Below are positions 16,728 through 25,656 of a DNA stretch of 64,000 nt, one piece after another (position 1 is the first letter of the stretch; each line of letters begins with the position of its first letter). The position numbers and the translations under genes are program-made. Origin of the DNA: Chryseobacterium indicum (GTDB taxonomy: Bacteria > Bacteroidota > Bacteroidia > Flavobacteriales > Weeksellaceae); the NCBI RefSeq assembly GCF_021504595.1, contig NZ_JACSGT010000003.1:1-64000 (forward strand), in the 5' to 3' direction. The notes beneath the pieces are model-generated. The model was given only the letters and a program-made list of their open reading frames with translations. It did not search any database and was not told the origin of the DNA.

Positions 16728-17579
16728 ATGAGTAAAAGTATTGAAGAGTTAAAATCTCTTACTACACAAATCAGAAGAGACATTTTAAGAATGGTTCATG
16801 CTGTAAATTCCGGTCACCCGGGAGGAAGTTTAGGCTGTACTGAATATTTCACAGCCCTTTACGGAAAGGTAATGAACTATCATCTTCCTTTCACCATGGA
16901 AGGTAAAAATGAAGATCATTTCTATCTTTCTAACGGACATATTTCTCCGGTATTCTATTCTACTTTGGCTAGATTCGGATTTTTTCCGGTTCAGGAGCTT
17001 AGTACTTTCAGAAAATTAGACTCAAGATTACAGGGTCACCCGACGACTCACGAAGGTCTTCCGGGCGTAAGAGTGGCTTCAGGTTCTTTAGGACAGGGAC
17101 TTTCTGTAGCTTTGGGTGTTGCTCAGGGTAAAAAACTGGACGGAGACAGCTCTTTGGTTTACTCTCTTCACGGCGATGGCGAATTGCAGGAAGGTCAGGT
17201 TTGGGAAGCATTTATGTACGCAGCAGCCAAAAAAGTTGACAATATTATTTCTACCATCGATTATAACGGACAACAGATCGACGGAAGTACAGATAACGTA
17301 CTTTCTTTAGGAAACCTTCATGCAAAACTGGAAGCCTTCGGATGGACAGTTCTGGAAGAGAAAAACGGTAACGATCTTGAAGCTGTAATTGCCATTCTTG
17401 AAAAAGCAAAAACAGAAACCGGAAAAGAAAAACCGGTAGCTATTATTCTTCATACAGAAATGGGTTATGGTGTAGATTATATGATGGGAACTCACGCTTG
17501 GCACGGAAAAGCGCCGAATGATGAGCAACTGGAAACAGCTTTCAAACAATTATATTTAGAAGCTCCCGCTGATTATTAA
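16728..17579 (+). CDS. Transketolase, N-terminal (ThDP-binding) subunit
   Basis: 283 aa, the first half of a split transketolase. It binds thiamine diphosphate: NSGHPGGSLG near residue 26-35, HPTTHEGLPGV, GSLGQGLSVALG, and the ThDP/Mg2+ motif GDGELQEGQVWE followed by DYNGQQ. It forms a heteromeric enzyme with the protein at 17634 that transfers C2 units between sugar phosphates in the pentose phosphate pathway. Two-gene transketolases are common in several bacterial lineages and archaea, so the split is not a frameshift. Confidence 0.95.
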   Translation: MSKSIEELKSLTTQIRRDILRMVHAVNSGHPGGSLGCTEYFTALYGKVMNYHLPFTMEGKNEDHFYLSNGHISPVFYSTLARFGFFPVQELSTFRKLDSRLQGHPTTHEGLPGVRVASGSLGQGLSVALGVAQGKKLDGDSSLVYSLHGDGELQEGQVWEAFMYAAAKKVDNIISTIDYNGQQIDGSTDNVLSLGNLHAKLEAFGWTVLEEKNGNDLEAVIAILEKAKTETGKEKPVAIILHTEMGYGVDYMMGTHAWHGKAPNDEQLETAFKQLYLEAPADY

Positions 17580-17606
17580 TTATTAGTAATGAGTAATTGG
17601 TAATAA
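17580..17606. repeat. Short AGTAAT-type tandem repeat between the transketolase genes
   Basis: The spacer contains repeated units of the type (N)AGTAAT / GTAAT over about 27 bp. It separates two genes that must be expressed in equal amounts. Confidence 0.4.
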
Positions 17607-17633
17607 GTAATCTTAATTAATAATTAGAAAAAA

Positions 17634-18581
17634 ATGAAATTTACATATACAGAAAAAAAAGATACACGTTCAGGATTCGGAGCCGGATTGGCTGAACTTG
17701 CAGATAAAAATCCTAATGTTGTAGCGCTTTGTGCAGACCTTATCGGTTCTTTGAAGATGGAAAAATTCATTGAAAAGGCTCCTGAAAGATTTTTTCAGGT
17801 AGGTATTGCGGAAGCCAATATGATGGGTCTTGCAGCCGGTCTAAGCATTACAGGAAAAATTCCTTTTACGGGAACTTTCGCTAACTTTTCCACTTCCAGA
17901 GTTTACGATCAGATTCGTCAGTCTATTGCCTATTCCAATAAAAATGTAAAAATCTGTGCTTCTCACGCGGGTCTTACTTTGGGTGAAGATGGTGCAACAC
18001 ACCAGGTTTTGGAAGACATCGGAATGATGAAAATGCTTCCGGGAATGACGGTGATTAATCCTTGTGATTACAACCAGACAAAAGCAGCTACTTTAGCGAT
18101 TGCCGATTTTGAAGGTCCGGTTTATTTAAGATTTGGAAGACCGGTAGTTCCTGTTTTCATTCCGGAAGATATGCCTTTTGAGATCGGAAAAGGAATTATG
18201 CTTCAGGAAGGAACGGATGTAACCATTGTTGCAACGGGACATTTGGTTTGGGAATCGTTACTTGCCGCAGATGAGCTTGAAAAAGAAGGTATTTCATGTG
18301 AAGTAATCAATATCCACACGATTAAACCTTTGGACGAAGAAATCATCTTAAAATCTGTTGAAAAGACAGGAAAAATCGTAACGGCTGAAGAACACAACTA
18401 CATCGGTGGTCTGGGAGAATCTGTTGCGGGAATGTTGGCAAGAAAAAGACCGACAAAACAGGAATTTGTAGCAGTAAACGATACTTTCGGAGAATCTGCA
18501 ACGCCTGCTGAACTGATGAAGAAATATAAAATTGATTCTACTGCCGTGAAAGAAGCGGTGAAAAGAATTTTAGATAAATAA
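17634..18581 (+). CDS. Transketolase, C-terminal (pyrimidine-binding) subunit
   Basis: 315 aa, the second half of the split transketolase. It has the pyrimidine-binding domain with the VGIAEANMMGLAAGLS motif, where the glutamate activates ThDP, plus GLTLGEDGATHQ and the C-terminal transketolase domain (VTIVATGHLVWESLLAADEL, HTIKPLD). It starts 54 bp after the N-terminal subunit stop and ends before a terminator; the two genes form one operon. Cytoplasmic. Confidence 0.95.
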   Translation: MKFTYTEKKDTRSGFGAGLAELADKNPNVVALCADLIGSLKMEKFIEKAPERFFQVGIAEANMMGLAAGLSITGKIPFTGTFANFSTSRVYDQIRQSIAYSNKNVKICASHAGLTLGEDGATHQVLEDIGMMKMLPGMTVINPCDYNQTKAATLAIADFEGPVYLRFGRPVVPVFIPEDMPFEIGKGIMLQEGTDVTIVATGHLVWESLLAADELEKEGISCEVINIHTIKPLDEEIILKSVEKTGKIVTAEEHNYIGGLGESVAGMLARKRPTKQEFVAVNDTFGESATPAELMKKYKIDSTAVKEAVKRILDK

Positions 18582-18598
18582 TTCTTTAAAAATAAATA

Positions 18599-18625
18599 AA
18601 AAAGCATCCTTTTTGGATGCTTTTT
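18599..18625 (+). terminator. Terminator of the transketolase operon
   Basis: AAAAAGCATCC-tttt-GGATGCTTTTT, a compact stem-loop with a T-tract. Confidence 0.85.
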
Positions 18626-18699
18626 CGTTTGTTGACATCTTCGCAAAGGAGCAAAGTTTTATCAGAATCTAGACATTTTAAGGCGAAATTCCAAGAAAA

Positions 18700-19113
18700 T
18701 TATTTTAGCTTTCTGTCTTCTTCTTTTATCGCTAAATCATTAATGCTTGCAAATCTTTTTTTCATCAAACCATTTTCGTCAAATTCCCAGTTTTCGTTTC
18801 CGTAAGCACGGAACCAATTTCCTTCTTTATTCTGATATTCATACTCGAAACGTACAGCAATCCGGTTATCTACATGCGCCCAATATTCTTTTTTCAGTTT
18901 ATAATTAAATTCTTTCTGCCATTTGCTGCTGAGGAATTTTACTATTTCTTCTCTGCCATTTACAAATTGATCTCTGTTTCTCCATTCACTGTCTACAGTG
19001 TAGGCTTTGGAAACTCTTTCAGGATCCTGACTGTTCCATGCATCCTCTGCAAGCTGAATTTTTTCAAGGGCTGTATCTAAAGTGAACGGTGGAAGTGGGT
19101 GTTTCTGTTCCAT
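18700..19113 (-). CDS. SnoaL/NTF2-like protein (DUF1348 family)
   Basis: 137 aa with an NTF2-like cone fold predicted from family resemblance: [39 protein letters not shown] and [27 protein letters not shown] are DUF1348 signatures. The family function is not established; related folds include isomerases and small-molecule binding proteins. It starts 2 bp after the stop of the TetR regulator gene, so it belongs to the autoregulated TetR unit and is likely induced by whatever ligand TetR senses. Confidence 0.88.
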   Translation of the reverse strand: MEQKHPLPPFTLDTALEKIQLAEDAWNSQDPERVSKAYTVDSEWRNRDQFVNGREEIVKFLSSKWQKEFNYKLKKEYWAHVDNRIAVRFEYEYQNKEGNWFRAYGNENWEFDENGLMKKRFASINDLAIKEEDRKLK

Positions 19114-19115
19114 TT

Positions 19116-19643
19116 TTAATGTATTAGATTGTTAACTATTTTTTTCGATTTTTCTATTAATTCATTTGATCTGAAAACCTGACTTTCGACAATTGAGCTT
19201 TCAAAAAGCAGATAGACATGATCAGAAAGATCCGGATCTTCCAGTAATGATGAAAAATGATCTCTCAAATCCTGTTTATGACTTTGTATAACAGACAGTA
19301 TTTTTAGGTTATCCGTCGGAATTTCAGATAAAATATTAAGAAAACTGCATCCTCTGAAATTTTCTTTCCGATTCATTTCTATTAAAAAGTCAAAAGAAGC
19401 GATCAGTTTTGATTTTACATCTTTTTTTCCGGATACGAATTTGTTGAGCTCCCCAAACCAATAATCATGTCTTACGTTCAGAAATTCTACACACAAATCT
19501 TCTTTCGATTTAAAATACTGATAAAAACTTGCCTTTGCTACTTTTGCTTCGGCAATGATCTGATTTATTCCCGTGGAATTATATCCTTGTTTAGCAAACA
19601 GTTCAAACGTGGTTTCTATGATTCTTTCTTTAGGTGATACCAT
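19116..19643 (-). CDS. TetR/AcrR family transcriptional regulator
   Basis: 175 aa. The N-terminal HTH (residues about 5-50, [43 protein letters not shown]) is the classic TetR domain, with the conserved [10 protein letters not shown] end. The C-terminal ligand domain is helical and divergent. A 7-bp dyad lies in its promoter (19689-19706), consistent with autorepression. The NTF2-like gene follows in the same transcript. The ligand is unknown. Confidence 0.93.
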   Translation of the reverse strand: MVSPKERIIETTFELFAKQGYNSTGINQIIAEAKVAKASFYQYFKSKEDLCVEFLNVRHDYWFGELNKFVSGKKDVKSKLIASFDFLIEMNRKENFRGCSFLNILSEIPTDNLKILSVIQSHKQDLRDHFSSLLEDPDLSDHVYLLFESSIVESQVFRSNELIEKSKKIVNNLIH

Positions 19644-19662
19644 TCTTTTGTTTTTGATAAGT

Positions 19663-19670
19663 CAAAGGTA
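19663..19670 (-). promoter_or_regulatory. -7 element of the TetR gene
   Basis: Minus strand TACCTTTG matches TAnnTTTG. ATG follows about 20 nt later. The palindrome at 19689-19706 sits 18 nt upstream, over the expected -33 region. Confidence 0.55.
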
Positions 19671-19688
19671 ATACAAAATTTCAGAAAC

Positions 19689-19706
19689 AGACAGACTATT
19701 CTGTCT
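19689..19706. promoter_or_regulatory. Probable TetR operator palindrome
   Basis: AGACAGA-ctat-TCTGTCT is a perfect 7-bp dyad with a 4-bp spacer. Its position over the -33 region of the TetR promoter fits an autorepression operator. Confidence 0.6.
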
Positions 19707-19757
19707 ATAATTGTGATGAAAATTTATCTATCACAAAAAAGAAGTCTTTTACATCAA

Positions 19758-19783
19758 TAAAAAAAAGCGGACAAAGCCCGCTC
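19758..19783 (-). terminator. Terminator of the 19.8 kb membrane protein gene
   Basis: On the minus strand AGCGG-gctttgt-CCGCT is followed by eight T residues. Confidence 0.75.
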
Positions 19784-19804
19784 TCAATTTATTGTATTAT
19801 TAAA

Positions 19805-20182
19805 TTATCTAAAAAACTTCCATTTAGGAATTATCGCCAGCATTCCGAAACCTGTAAAAAGAAAAAGATTGGTAACGTCGGTGTAAAGGAAAGTAGACAG
19901 ATAATAGTTGTGCATGAAGAAATGCAGAACCAATAACGCGGGAAAGGCAAAGATGCCTATTTTTCTGTAAAAAAACATAAGCACAAGACTTACCACCATT
20001 AAAGCATCAATTGCGAAAACAGTGTAGGCGTACCAAGCCGGAATATTCAGGGTTTCGTGTTGCAAATATTCATCAAGATCGATCCCGAATCCCATAACCG
20101 TAAACAAGAGCAATGCCGCAAAAGCAAGGATGAAACCCCACCCTTTCTTCGGATCTTCGTCAAAATAGCTGTATTCTTCCAT
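19805..20182 (-). CDS. Small integral membrane protein, unknown function
   Basis: 125 aa with four hydrophobic segments (near residues 15-32, 52-70, 77-95 and 101-118) and an acidic N-terminus (MEEYSYFDEDPKKGW). The pattern resembles uncharacterised four-helix membrane proteins of Flavobacteria. It lies 67 bp downstream of the lrp/asnC-type gene on the same strand but beyond that gene's terminator hairpin. No function assigned. Confidence 0.65.
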   Translation of the reverse strand: MEEYSYFDEDPKKGWGFILAFAALLLFTVMGFGIDLDEYLQHETLNIPAWYAYTVFAIDALMVVSLVLMFFYRKIGIFAFPALLVLHFFMHNYYLSTFLYTDVTNLFLFTGFGMLAIIPKWKFFR

Positions 20183-20195
20183 AACTACAAAAATA

Positions 20196-20225
20196 AAGAA
20201 CTTATGAGAGATTTCATAAGTTCTT
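20196..20225 (-). terminator. Terminator of the Lrp/AsnC gene
   Basis: A perfect 12-bp stem, AAGAACTTATGA (20196-20207) with its complement (20214-20225), lies 24 bp after the stop. Confidence 0.7.
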
Positions 20226-20249
20226 TTATATAATTCGTTTAAAATTCGA

Positions 20250-20720
20250 TTATACAGAGATCGCGTTAATCAGTCTGTTTTTGTCGCTTAAGTATTCTTC
20301 CATAGAAATCATACTTTCTGTTCTCATTACATCCTGAATATCATCGATTTGGTAGATGATTCTCTTTGCATCGTCTGTATTCTTAGCTCTTACTTTGCAG
20401 AAAATATTATATTTTCCGGAAATTACGCTAGCTTCAATTACGTTTGGAATAGTAGATAATTCTTTCAGAACTTCCTGAGTTCTGTTAGATTTGGTTAATA
20501 AGATTCCGATAAAAGCGGTGAAGTGATAGTCTAACTTTCCGTAATCTATATTAAGAGATGATCCCAAAATAATACCTGCATCCTCCATCTTTTTCACTCT
20601 TACGTGAATTGTACCCGCAGAAACATCCATCTGCTTAGCAATTTCTGTAAAAGGCATTCTTGTGTTCTCTACTAAGAAATCAAGAATTTTCTTGTCTATT
20701 TCGTCCAGTTGATAGTTCAT
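20250..20720 (-). CDS. Lrp/AsnC family transcriptional regulator
   Basis: 156 aa. The N-terminal winged HTH (DEIDKKILDFLVENTRMPFTEIAKQMDVSAGTIHVRVKKMEDAGII) is followed by the RAM/AsnC ligand-binding domain (LTKSNRTQEVLKEL, VIEASVISGKYNIFCKVRAK). The protein forms dimers or octamers that bind DNA and respond to amino acids. It is separated from its neighbours by its own promoter and terminator, so its target genes cannot be inferred from context. Confidence 0.94.
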   Translation of the reverse strand: MNYQLDEIDKKILDFLVENTRMPFTEIAKQMDVSAGTIHVRVKKMEDAGIILGSSLNIDYGKLDYHFTAFIGILLTKSNRTQEVLKELSTIPNVIEASVISGKYNIFCKVRAKNTDDAKRIIYQIDDIQDVMRTESMISMEEYLSDKNRLINAISV

Positions 20721-20764
20721 ATTAGTTAAATTACAATTTCTTTAAAAAATCTACATATTTTTTG

Positions 20765-20772
20765 CAAATTTA
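20765..20772 (-). promoter_or_regulatory. -7 element of the Lrp/AsnC gene
   Basis: Minus strand TAAATTTG matches TAnnTTTG, giving a 5' UTR of about 40 nt. Confidence 0.45.
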
Positions 20773-20855
20773 AAAAAAAATAATTTAACAAAAAAAATTA
20801 TATCAAACATTAACAATAATTAACACATATGACAAAAATCATTAAAATATTCTGA

Positions 20856-23800
20856 TTATTTACTCCCTGATTTTACAGAATCTGTTTTTATTTCAGTTTG
20901 CTCAGCCGTTTGTTTTTTATCTTTTTTCTTCTTTTTAAATATAGAATTAAAACTCTTAGACCAAACAATACCTGCTCCGTATGCCTGATTCGCAGTTCCG
21001 TTTGATCCGGCTCCGTTTACCATTCCGATGTTGGAAGGTTTGGAATATCCACGTAATAGAAGACTTCCGTCATTTTTCTTAGAAATATCATACTCAATCG
21101 TCCCTTCTCCGGAAAGATAATTAACGTCTGTATTTTCGGTTTTTGTGAGCGGAATTCCCAGTCCTGTCTTTACTTTTACTCTTGGTGAAAGCGCAAAACT
21201 AACTCCTGCATTGGCGCGGTCTCCTACATTGGAATACTGATCTCCTTTTACATAATTCAGGTCGATCTGGAATTCGTTGCTCATGGTATTTAAAACAGAT
21301 CCCAATTGTTTTAATAACAAATTGTATCCCTGTGTCTCTGCAAGATCTGCCGCATTTACATTCACTCCGCCGGTGTCGGAAACATTAAAAGAGCTTAAAA
21401 GTAAAACAGATCCAAACTGTAAAACTTTTTCACCTTCTTGGCTCATCTTTGAAGCCAATGTTTCTTTAATCTGGCTGGAAACATCCAACGCAGTTACATC
21501 AAGATCTATTTTAGGATCAACCAGCGATTGGGTAATATTCGCCTGAAGCAGAATACTGATAGGCTGCAGACTTCCCATATTCAGATACTTGCCTGCGTTG
21601 GAAACCATTCTTACATAGTTTGCAGTAATATCCAAAGCTGGCTTCATCGCATCTCCATCCCAACGGATGCTGCTTCCTTTCTCAATCTGGAACGTTTTGT
21701 TAAGAATAGCTTTGGAAACAAAAGTTCCGTTATCTACCTTATATGTTCCGTTCATGGCGATATTTCCCTGTCGGTTCATCTGGAAACGAAGCTTTTCGGC
21801 AGCTCCTTTTACCATAATATTTCCGACATCGTCTCCAATAAGAACATTTACGGTTGTCCCTTTATCTACATCCAGAGCAAGATCAATATTCATGTTCGCT
21901 CCGGATTTTTTCTTTTCATCCAAAGTAACCAGACCGTCTTTTCCTTCCTTCAGAAATCTCAGCATCTTAAATTCTTCCACATTAGAAGTAGAGCCTGAGT
22001 TGAATGTAAATGTACTTCCGCTTAAAGCTTTCATGTTAGGAGTGGAAATACTTAAACCGGAAACAGGTCCGTCTACGTATAAATCTCCCTGCCCGTAAAC
22101 TCTTCCCCAGAATAAATCCAGATCTTTCTGGGTAGTATTCAGCATTAATAAATTATCGGCTCTCATCACGAGGTTGACTCCCATCGAAGAGAGTGTCTCA
22201 AACTGAATCGCTCCGGAAATATTTCCTTTTGAATTGGTTCTTCCGTCATGAACCTCAACACTGTTAAGAATCGCCAAACCTTTGGTTAAAGGAATTACAG
22301 TATCATCAAAAGAATAATCAACACCTGTAAACAAGAGCTTCAGTCCGAATCCTTTAAGTGCAATATCGCCACTGTAGTCCAGATTGCTGAATTTTCCTGA
22401 AATTTTAAGGTCTCCGGTTGCTTTTCCTCTCAGATTTCCAAAAACCGAAGTCACGAACTGCTGGGCAAAGGCTACATCAAAATCGCGCATTTCAGCGGTA
22501 AGATCAATGATTGGCGACTCAGTATTATTATTTACCGTTCCGGTTACATGAAGACTGTTGTTTCCGATAATTCCTGCGGAATTTACTTTGATATCTACAT
22601 CGTATACATTCAGGGAATAACTGTTGGTTGCAGAAATGGTGATATCTCCCATGTCGTTTCCGTTCATCATGATATCATCGATCGTCATATCCACCAAAGG
22701 CTGCAGCGTGTTTTTGTCCATTTTAATTTTCACACTTCCGTTTGCAAGACCTTTAATGTTCATAGAATTTCCTCCTGCCTGCATTTCCAGCAACTTTTCG
22801 ATGGCAAAATTATCCACTTCCGCATCTACATAAAAATCCTTGGCAGATTTAAACTGGGCATCTTTAATAAACAATGCACTGTTGTCTGAAAAAATCCGAA
22901 GATTCTGAATATCAAAATCGCCTTCTTTTTTACGGTAAGTGATGGAATGATTAAGTTCCGGACTGGTATCAATAGCCCACGTTACATCATTAAACTTCAC
23001 CTCAGTTGGTTCAAATCTGAAAACAAAATCGCCTCCTGCGTTGGTAGACTGATTGACGTTGATCGCGTATTCTTTCAGATTGTCATCAAGCTCATCTTCA
23101 GGACTTCCGTGTTTAAATTTTGTTGCGAGATGAAGAATGGTATTATCTTCATTTCTTCCGCTTAAGGTAATATCTTTAAGGACATTTTTATTGTATAAAA
23201 CCCTGTTGATTTTAGCATAAATCTGCTCATTAAGATTCGCGGTATTGATTCTTACCATAACGCTGTCTACCATTGCGCTGTCTCTGGTAATTTTATCTCT
23301 TTCATTAATTTTATACTCAGGATTCGCGGCAGCCAAAGCTTTATCCGCTTCTGTAATCTCCTGAGTTTTCGTCATGATATATTTCAGTGAAGCCGCATCA
23401 AGATTCAGGATCAGGTTATTGGAGTTTCCGTCGTACTGCCCTTCCACTTTTGCGCCCTGCGGAATTTTAAGATCCGGTAAGAAATAGCTTACCAAACCTT
23501 GCTGAACATCAAAATTCATGGCAAAACTCTGTCCGCGGTATATTTTTCTCGGTGCAGGTCCCACAAGAATTTTATTGAGTCCGTTTTCTACCATTCCCGC
23601 AAGATCGCCAAGATTGTATCGTCCTGAAACTTTTCCGTTCACTGCTCCCGGAGCATCCACAGCAATTACTCTGCCTCCGTTTTCCACAAAGGTTTTCACT
23701 TTTGCATTCGGGATGGAGTATTTCTGGGTTGCCGTTGCAAAATTAATTCCTCTGGCTTCTACATCCAGCGCCAAATCGTTAATGGAAGACATTGCCATTT

Positions 23801-25652
23801 TACCAGTCACCTTTCCGCTTACAATCTGGTTTCCGGGTTTATTGGTAAAATAATTCATGTTTAGATAATTTACATCAGCATTCACATCCATTGAAATTCT
23901 TGGAGTGCTGAAATCAATTAATCCTTTTATGGTTGCTTTTGCCTGTTCATCATTCACGGTGATGAGTCCGTTGTATTTTTTATGATCCAATAATCCGTCA
24001 AGATACAGATTATTGATTTCCTTGTTCATGATCTCTATGCTGGAAATCTGTGATTTCGTCGTCAGTTTCATTGTATTCACATCAAAACTCTGCCCGTTGA
24101 TGTTGAACTTTCCTGAAATTAATCCAACCGACTTGTTTTTTGTAATCACAGAAGTATTAAGATCCTTCACTTCAGCTATTCCGGCATATTTCGGTATCGG
24201 AGAACTGTATTCCGTTAAAGAAAAATTTGTGATTTTTGCCTGTCCGATTCCCGTCATCAGATTTCCGTTTGCAACATAAACGCGGTTCGGATTTACACTT
24301 GCAGTTCCGTTGTATTTTAATTTTCCGAAATCATCCGCGAAGTTTTTCATTTTTTTAGCAATAAATGAAGGCATCATTGCTTTGAGATCTTTATAGGTAA
24401 AGTCCGCAGAAAGATCATTGGTTTCAATTAAAAAGTTTCCTTTCAGCAGTTTATTCACCTTCATTTTTTTGGTGGCAATATTTACATCAGGATTTCGGAT
24501 GAGAAAATTATCCAGCTTAAAATCATTCAGCGGACCTGTCATTTTCCCTGAAATATTGAAAGGCTTAAAATTATCCCAGTTGGTCACAAAATAACTGATA
24601 TCATATCCGCTTAACTGGCTTCCCTGTTTTAAGTTCATGTCCCATTTCACTTTATCTGCAAAATCTGCCCATGAACCGTCATTGTGAAGGTTAAATTTAA
24701 TATCTCCCTGTAAAAGCGAGTGATCTGTATTTAAAGTAAGGTCTTTCAGGAAAAGATATTCCGGCGTCATGGAAAGTTCGGTAGAAAAAGTATCCACAAA
24801 ATGAGATTTTCCCCATCTTGTTGTGGTGAAAGACATATTATTGATTATTCCTGAAATATTTCTTCCGTTTACTTTTACATTCGGGGCAATCAGATTAAAG
24901 TTGGTTGCGGTTAACCAATTCCCTTTTTCGCCCGGAGAATTCAGATTAACGATGGAAACTTTAGAATCCAGAATCTGCAGTCTCGAGTCCAGCTGAAACG
25001 GAGGTTTATTGGGATTTCTCTTTTTGCCGCTGTCAAACAGTTTGGTAAAACGGATGAAGTTTGAAATACTGTCGCCTTTGTATGTAATCACTTTTACATC
25101 CGCATTTTTTAACGTAAGAGAATTGAAACTCAGCGAATTATTTTTAGTGATATTGGAGGCTAAAGAAAGCCAGTTGGAATTGGCAATAAATTCTTTGGAC
25201 TGAATAAAATCGTATCCTTTATAATCTTTGATCTTTAATCCTTTGATTTTTACATTTCCGAAAAAATTAACCTCAACACTTTCGGTTGACATTTGTGCTT
25301 TAAAGTCGCGGTTAACAATTTGTAACGCCTGATCTGCTGCCCACTGTTTTGTGGAAGGGAGATTTATAATTATAAAAATAGCCGCAACCAAAGCTAACCC
25401 AAGCCAGAAGAGAATCAGTAAAAGTTTTGCCCACCATGAATAACTTGTAACGTCTTTTACCGCCTGTTTTCCAAATTCTTCAGCCGTTTCAATGGGATGA
25501 TTAATTGCATCTGAAGCGAGTTCGGATGCTTCTTTAACTGTTTCTTTTACAACACCTTCCGCATTTTCAACAGCTTTCTGTACCTGATTACCTAAGTTAC
25601 CAGCTACTGATTTTTTGTTCTCATTCTCGTTATTATTCTCTAACTTTGCCAT
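20856..25652 (-). CDS. TamB-like translocation/assembly module protein
   Basis: 1598 aa from ATG 25652. The first 60 residues are charged and cytoplasmic, followed by one membrane anchor (WWAKLLLILFWLGLALVAAIFIII). The body is a long repeat-rich beta structure of the AsmA/TamB superfamily, and the C-terminal DUF490/TamB domain is visible (GNIAMNGTYKVDNGTFVSK, FQIEKGSSIRWDG). The tail KKKKKDKKQT is basic. TamB proteins span the periplasm and assist outer-membrane protein insertion or lipid transport. The longer start at 25721 would read into tsaD and is rejected. Confidence 0.92.
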   Translation of the reverse strand: MAKLENNNENENKKSVAGNLGNQVQKAVENAEGVVKETVKEASELASDAINHPIETAEEFGKQAVKDVTSYSWWAKLLLILFWLGLALVAAIFIIINLPSTKQWAADQALQIVNRDFKAQMSTESVEVNFFGNVKIKGLKIKDYKGYDFIQSKEFIANSNWLSLASNITKNNSLSFNSLTLKNADVKVITYKGDSISNFIRFTKLFDSGKKRNPNKPPFQLDSRLQILDSKVSIVNLNSPGEKGNWLTATNFNLIAPNVKVNGRNISGIINNMSFTTTRWGKSHFVDTFSTELSMTPEYLFLKDLTLNTDHSLLQGDIKFNLHNDGSWADFADKVKWDMNLKQGSQLSGYDISYFVTNWDNFKPFNISGKMTGPLNDFKLDNFLIRNPDVNIATKKMKVNKLLKGNFLIETNDLSADFTYKDLKAMMPSFIAKKMKNFADDFGKLKYNGTASVNPNRVYVANGNLMTGIGQAKITNFSLTEYSSPIPKYAGIAEVKDLNTSVITKNKSVGLISGKFNINGQSFDVNTMKLTTKSQISSIEIMNKEINNLYLDGLLDHKKYNGLITVNDEQAKATIKGLIDFSTPRISMDVNADVNYLNMNYFTNKPGNQIVSGKVTGKMAMSSINDLALDVEARGINFATATQKYSIPNAKVKTFVENGGRVIAVDAPGAVNGKVSGRYNLGDLAGMVENGLNKILVGPAPRKIYRGQSFAMNFDVQQGLVSYFLPDLKIPQGAKVEGQYDGNSNNLILNLDAASLKYIMTKTQEITEADKALAAANPEYKINERDKITRDSAMVDSVMVRINTANLNEQIYAKINRVLYNKNVLKDITLSGRNEDNTILHLATKFKHGSPEDELDDNLKEYAINVNQSTNAGGDFVFRFEPTEVKFNDVTWAIDTSPELNHSITYRKKEGDFDIQNLRIFSDNSALFIKDAQFKSAKDFYVDAEVDNFAIEKLLEMQAGGNSMNIKGLANGSVKIKMDKNTLQPLVDMTIDDIMMNGNDMGDITISATNSYSLNVYDVDIKVNSAGIIGNNSLHVTGTVNNNTESPIIDLTAEMRDFDVAFAQQFVTSVFGNLRGKATGDLKISGKFSNLDYSGDIALKGFGLKLLFTGVDYSFDDTVIPLTKGLAILNSVEVHDGRTNSKGNISGAIQFETLSSMGVNLVMRADNLLMLNTTQKDLDLFWGRVYGQGDLYVDGPVSGLSISTPNMKALSGSTFTFNSGSTSNVEEFKMLRFLKEGKDGLVTLDEKKKSGANMNIDLALDVDKGTTVNVLIGDDVGNIMVKGAAEKLRFQMNRQGNIAMNGTYKVDNGTFVSKAILNKTFQIEKGSSIRWDGDAMKPALDITANYVRMVSNAGKYLNMGSLQPISILLQANITQSLVDPKIDLDVTALDVSSQIKETLASKMSQEGEKVLQFGSVLLLSSFNVSDTGGVNVNAADLAETQGYNLLLKQLGSVLNTMSNEFQIDLNYVKGDQYSNVGDRANAGVSFALSPRVKVKTGLGIPLTKTENTDVNYLSGEGTIEYDISKKNDGSLLLRGYSKPSNIGMVNGAGSNGTANQAYGAGIVWSKSFNSIFKKKKKDKKQTAEQTEIKTDSVKSGSK
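25611..25648 (+). promoter_or_regulatory. tsaD promoter inside the tamB coding region
   Basis: A -33 TTTTTTG (25611-25617) and -7 TAACTTTG (25641-25648) lie 23 nt apart, within the tamB start region on the opposite strand. Transcription would begin within a few bases of ATG 25657, giving a leaderless or nearly leaderless tsaD mRNA. Confidence 0.55.
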
Positions 25653-25656
25653 TATT

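Noticed and set aside
16728..18581. Transketolase interpreted as one gene broken by a stop
   Set aside because: The two parts have separate starts, a 54-bp spacer and the domain boundary typical of naturally split transketolases.
21528..22098. Plus-strand frames inside tamB (156 and 143 aa)
   Set aside because: They overlap each other in different frames and lie opposite a continuous TamB protein.
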